Source: Brevibacillus parabrevis (GTDB lineage Bacteria; Bacillota; Bacilli; Brevibacillales; Brevibacillaceae). From it: 64,000 nt of DNA. The notes under the pieces are model-generated. The model had not been told where the DNA came from. It worked only from the letters and a program-made list of their open reading frames with translations, and ran no database searches. The translations under genes were made by a program, and so were the position numbers. Each line of letters starts with the position of its first letter. Positions within the stretch are counted from its first letter, which is position 1. Positions 61,651-64,000 of the stretch are shown in pieces. Location: positions 248,001 through 312,000 of the forward strand of contig NZ_RHHV01000010.1 of the NCBI RefSeq assembly GCF_003710905.1, written 5' to 3'.

Positions 61651-61712
61651 GACATTCTCTCCGTTCCATGTCGATTTGATTTCAATCTACTAGACCCTAA
61701 GAGAATTGTCCA

Positions 61713-62078
61713 ATTCAGTGTAGCCGCTCCACCAAACGTAAAATACGTTGATCAGTATAAGGCAAGGCGATTCAAGAAAAGGCGCAAAAGGCAGGGCTTG
61801 GTATTTGGTCCGTAGAGAACTATGCCCAAGAAGATGGTTACCATCCGGATGTTATTAAGAAAAATGAGCCGGCATCTACCAAAGCACAAACAACTGTGTC
61901 CAAGCCGAAAGAAAACACTCAACCAGCCCCGGTCACTACACCGCAGCCAGTTCAGGAAGTGTACTATGCGAATTGTAGCGAAGCAAAGGCTGCAGGTGCT
62001 GCTCCTCTGTATAGGGGAGAGCCTGGTTATAGAGCAAAGTTAGATCGTGACAAAGACGGAGTTGCTTGTGAAAAGTAA
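61713..62078 (+). pseudogene. Thermonuclease-excalibur protein remnant
   Basis: APPNVKYVDQYKARR is the late part of an SNase domain. One base is missing near 61773; the next frame continues AQKAGLGIWSVENYAQEDG, a Pro/Thr linker and the excalibur domain YYANCSEAKAAG ... DRDKDGVACEK (Ca2+ loop DxDxDG). The first half of the nuclease is lost at the copy B junction. Secreted relatives degrade DNA. Confidence 0.75.
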
Positions 62079-62254
62079 GATTTAAGCCTTCTCATTTGAG
62101 AGGCATTCTATGGCGTATCAAAATCAATTGTCACTGGCGAGGTTCGCGAGTATGTTTACATTCAGAGACAGATTAAAGCAAGCGTCAAAATACGGAACTG
62201 GACAAAGAGTGGTATGATGCCATCACCAGTATTATTTTATTTCTGGTTAATAAA

Positions 62255-62284
62255 TAACCCGTCCCCTCAAATAGGGACGGGTTA
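62255..62284. terminator. Bidirectional terminator after the 62300 gene
   Basis: The 10-bp perfect stem AACCCGTCCC / GGGACGGGTT with a short loop, T/A rich flanks. The DNA 62079-62254 carries no intact gene, only a phage-like coding trace. Confidence 0.85.
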
Positions 62285-62299
62285 TTGAAGTAACAATTA

Positions 62300-62797
62300 T
62301 TATTCGGAAATCATAAGTACAATCTTTTTGAAAATTTCAGGGGCTTGCTTAATTTCGGATGCTTTAATTTTTCCAAGCAGGAATCCATAGCCCTCTACAC
62401 CAGGGTATTCATCTGATTGCCTTAACTTCTCTTCCAATGAGCCTTCCTCATAGTAAAGATCCCACGAATCATCTTCTAATTCAATGGCGATGCCCACATG
62501 TTCTGTCCCGTTTTGATCGATTTCCAGATGGTAATGCCGTAAATCTCTATAAAAAACCTCATCAAACCTAACATTGATAATACTTAACTTTTCTCGTAAC
62601 TGAGCAACAGATGAAGGTGTTAATTTTAATTTTAGTTTGATACCGATTTCTTCTTTTCTAAAAATACTTGATTCATTAAAAAGCTTTCTATCGTTACCTG
62701 TAACGTCTATAACAATTTTTTTAATATCATTATAGTTAGGATGATCCTCAAATAATAGATCACATCCATATCTAATATAGGATTGTTCACTAGACAC
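62300..62797 (-). CDS. Cytosolic hypothetical protein, possible immunity partner
   Basis: A 165-residue soluble acidic protein without signal or helices of membrane type: RYGCDLLFEDHPNYND, LRHYHLEIDQNGTEHVGIAIELEDDSWDLYYEEGS. It follows a secreted-protein gene by 74 bases on the same strand. Secreted effector then acidic cytosolic protein is the usual order of toxin-immunity pairs; this role is inferred from context only. Confidence 0.6.
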   Translation of the reverse strand: MSSEQSYIRYGCDLLFEDHPNYNDIKKIVIDVTGNDRKLFNESSIFRKEEIGIKLKLKLTPSSVAQLREKLSIINVRFDEVFYRDLRHYHLEIDQNGTEHVGIAIELEDDSWDLYYEEGSLEEKLRQSDEYPGVEGYGFLLGKIKASEIKQAPEIFKKIVLMISE

Positions 62798-62842
62798 TAT
62801 AGGTCCTCCAGAATTTATTTTTAGATATTTTTAAACCAATGA

Positions 62843-62856
62843 TTGCACAGGAATAG
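62843..62856 (+). repeat. Left 14-bp inverted repeat around the secreted-protein gene
   Basis: TTGCACAGGAATAG; its exact reverse complement lies at 63480-63493. The two enclose gene 62872-63447 with 15 and 32 bases to spare. Confidence 0.8.
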
Positions 62857-62871
62857 AAAATTAATTAAATT

Positions 62872-63447
62872 CTACCATGGAAAACTCGGTATGTCTTTAC
62901 CGAACTCAACATCGACAATGTCTATATGTTCACTCATATCAGGTTGAACATGCATATGAATATTACCTACATACCCTTGTTTTGGTTTTTTAAGAACTTT
63001 CATGTCAACACGAAGAATTTGGACTCTATCATAAGACAGAATAAATAACGTATGGTTATCGTCGTTGAAACTGCTTTTTTTAGGGCCCTTCCATGATAAT
63101 TTATCAACACCATATTCCTCAACTAGATCTTTTACAGCCCTTGTTACTTTATTTACAATTTTTTTTGTGACTTCTCTTTCAAAGTAAGTTATATAGCCGC
63201 GCATAGCAGAAAAAAATGCTAGTACTTTTACATGATCCATAAGAGGATTTTCACTTCTTAACGAAGCGCGCTGCTGACTATTAGAGGACGGTTTCCCATC
63301 ATATATAGTTGGATCATCAAGAATCACTTCATCAGGTGATTCACTAATGTTGACCATCTGTGCCGAAGCTAATGAAGAATTAAAGACTCCGGTAAAAATG
63401 ATACTTAAAACAAGAGTAAAGGTTAAAATTCGCTTCAAGTGTTTCAT
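62872..63447 (-). CDS. Secreted hypothetical protein, possible toxin
   Basis: A 191-residue exported protein. Signal peptide residues 1-30 (ending SSLASAQ). After a Ser/Gln-rich stretch, a helical part (YFEREVTKKIVNKVTRAVKDLVEEYG), then a compact beta-rich end (LSWKGPKKSSFNDDNHTLFILSYDRVQ; IHMHVQPDMSEHIDIVDVEFG) rich in His/Asp. Layout recalls SAR2788-like putative toxins, but I cannot confirm this. GGAGAGATTTAAATTA precedes the ATG. Confidence 0.65.
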   Translation of the reverse strand: MKHLKRILTFTLVLSIIFTGVFNSSLASAQMVNISESPDEVILDDPTIYDGKPSSNSQQRASLRSENPLMDHVKVLAFFSAMRGYITYFEREVTKKIVNKVTRAVKDLVEEYGVDKLSWKGPKKSSFNDDNHTLFILSYDRVQILRVDMKVLKKPKQGYVGNIHMHVQPDMSEHIDIVDVEFGKDIPSFPW

Positions 63448-63479
63448 TAATTTAAATCTCTCCCAGTTATTATTTCTAC

Positions 63480-63493
63480 CTATTCCTGTGCAA
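63480..63493 (-). repeat. Right 14-bp inverted repeat
   Basis: CTATTCCTGTGCAA, reverse complement of 62843-62856. It lies 32 bases upstream of the secreted gene's start, in its promoter region. The remainder of 63448-63805 is AT-rich with no supported gene. Confidence 0.8.
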
Positions 63494-63805
63494 ATAGTAG
63501 CTTGAAAGACAAGGGTAAATATAGGTATATATATTAAAAAATTCCATTTTGTTTAATTATACCCAACAAAATTTCATTTGCAATCAAAAAGTAAATTATT
63601 AATATTCAGAAATTAATCCGAATAAATACTCGATTTTTAATATGTTAAATAATACAAAGTGGCGATGTATGTTCTCATCTGGCCTTGATTCCACAGGAAT
63701 CTAAGCGCATGCTGCTATCACCAGTATTTGTTGATTTCATTCTGACTGCTTAGAGCTGGTATACCAAGCTGCGATTCGGCTATGATTGTACTAAGAGGTG
63801 ATAGT

Positions 63806-64000
63806 ATGTGCGGACGTTTTACGCTAGTGACCAACCTTGAGTTATGGAATGCAAGGTTCCAAATATGCAGCCACGATACAATATCGCACCGGGTCAATTA
63901 ATCCCAGCTATTATCTCTGATCAAGGTAAGCGTCGACTCGGACAGTTGAAATGGGGATTAGTTCCCTCGTGTGCACAGGATGAGAAGAACGAATTTAAAA
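63806..64000 (+). pseudogene. SOS-response-associated (HMCES/YedK/YoqW) protein, frameshifted, 3' end outside window
   Basis: MCGRFTLVTNLE carries the catalytic Cys 2 that links to abasic DNA. The frame then shifts near 63850; the next frame continues VPNMQPRYNIAPGQLIP and LKWGLVPSCAQD, the conserved YNIAPG and WGLVP motifs. AGAGGTGAT precedes the ATG. The frame is open at the window edge. Confidence 0.8.

Larger units (their letters stand above)
60734..61712 (-). mobile_element. IS3-family element copy B, internally deleted, 979 bp
   Basis: Inverted relative to copy A, with the same ends (TGGACTGTCAACACC at the left; GAGAATTGTCCA at the right). One base longer than copy A, the T in the OrfB homopolymer. 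It separates the terminase fragment from a nuclease remnant, so the insertion or a later deletion removed most of the prophage's structural genes. Confidence 0.85.

Noticed and set aside
1-64000. CRISPR arrays, rRNA or tRNA genes
   Set aside because: No regularly spaced direct repeats and no tRNA T-loop/acceptor pattern or rRNA sequence was noticed by eye; a tRNAscan or CRISPR scan was not possible.

Overview
The window reads as chromosome of a spore-forming, low-GC Gram-positive of the Bacillales, most likely Brevibacillus. Reasons: gene order closely follows the Bacillus subtilis yut/yuz/yum/yui block (yutF, yutG, yutH, yutI, yuzD, yutJ, yuzB, yutM, yumC, yumB, yuiA, yuiB, yuiC, yuiD, yuiE, yuiH). 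There is a spore-coat kinase-like gene (yutH) and a Spo0E-like phosphatase. Strong AGGAGG ribosome sites are common. The futalosine menaquinone enzyme MqnE is present. The genus is inferred from protein character and was not checked by a search.

Positions 1 to about 47,060 are a dense, mostly intact core. It holds sulfur amino acid conversion (mccA-mccB), Fe-S assembly or insertion proteins (yutI, yutM), two type II NADH dehydrogenase-like flavoproteins (yutJ, yumB) with ferredoxin-NADP reductase yumC, and MqnE. A seven-gene peptide uptake and degradation operon (oppB-C-D-F-A, a class I amidotransferase-like hydrolase and D-aminopeptidase dppA) is led by its own regulator at 10545. A related regulator at 31727 diverges from an MFS transporter/M20 amidohydrolase pair. 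A MocR/GabR regulator diverges from an arylamine N-acetyltransferase. An overlapping gene pair at 35030-36635 looks like an RNA-repair cassette (polynucleotide kinase plus HD domain, then an RNA ligase-like protein). The third part (38.2-47.1 kb) is the yum/yui block, with a Rex-like box before yumB, a 46-residue zinc protein (yuiA) and an unassigned folded leader before a DUF309 gene.

From about 47,069 to the end the character changes to AT-richer, broken and mobile DNA: a serine-recombinase tail, a frameshifted hydrolase, a complete single-ORF IS3 element (49576-51100), small membrane proteins, and a decayed prophage early/packaging module (YopX-like, ABA-sandwich, Ea22-like, ArpU-like, terminase small and large subunits). 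The module is cut by two nearly identical inverted copies of a 0.98-kb IS3-family element. Both copies carry the same internal deletion, which removes two of the three DDE residues. Within this wreck several genes are intact: an sce7726/sce7725-type convergent pair (57123-58741), a bacteriocin-like secreted protein with an overlapping small membrane ORF (48750-49551), a 34-residue cationic membrane-active-looking peptide (52702-52806), and a secreted protein followed by a cytosolic partner (62300-63447) whose first gene lies exactly between 14-bp perfect inverted repeats.

Best candidates for an undescribed system are the sce7726/sce7725 pair in the prophage slot between the ArpU-like and terminase genes, the inverted-repeat-bounded secreted gene, and the Pnk-HD/ligase RNA-repair pair. 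Many prophage genes differ from their expected frame by single bases, often at homopolymers. This may be real decay or base-calling error, and raw reads would decide it.
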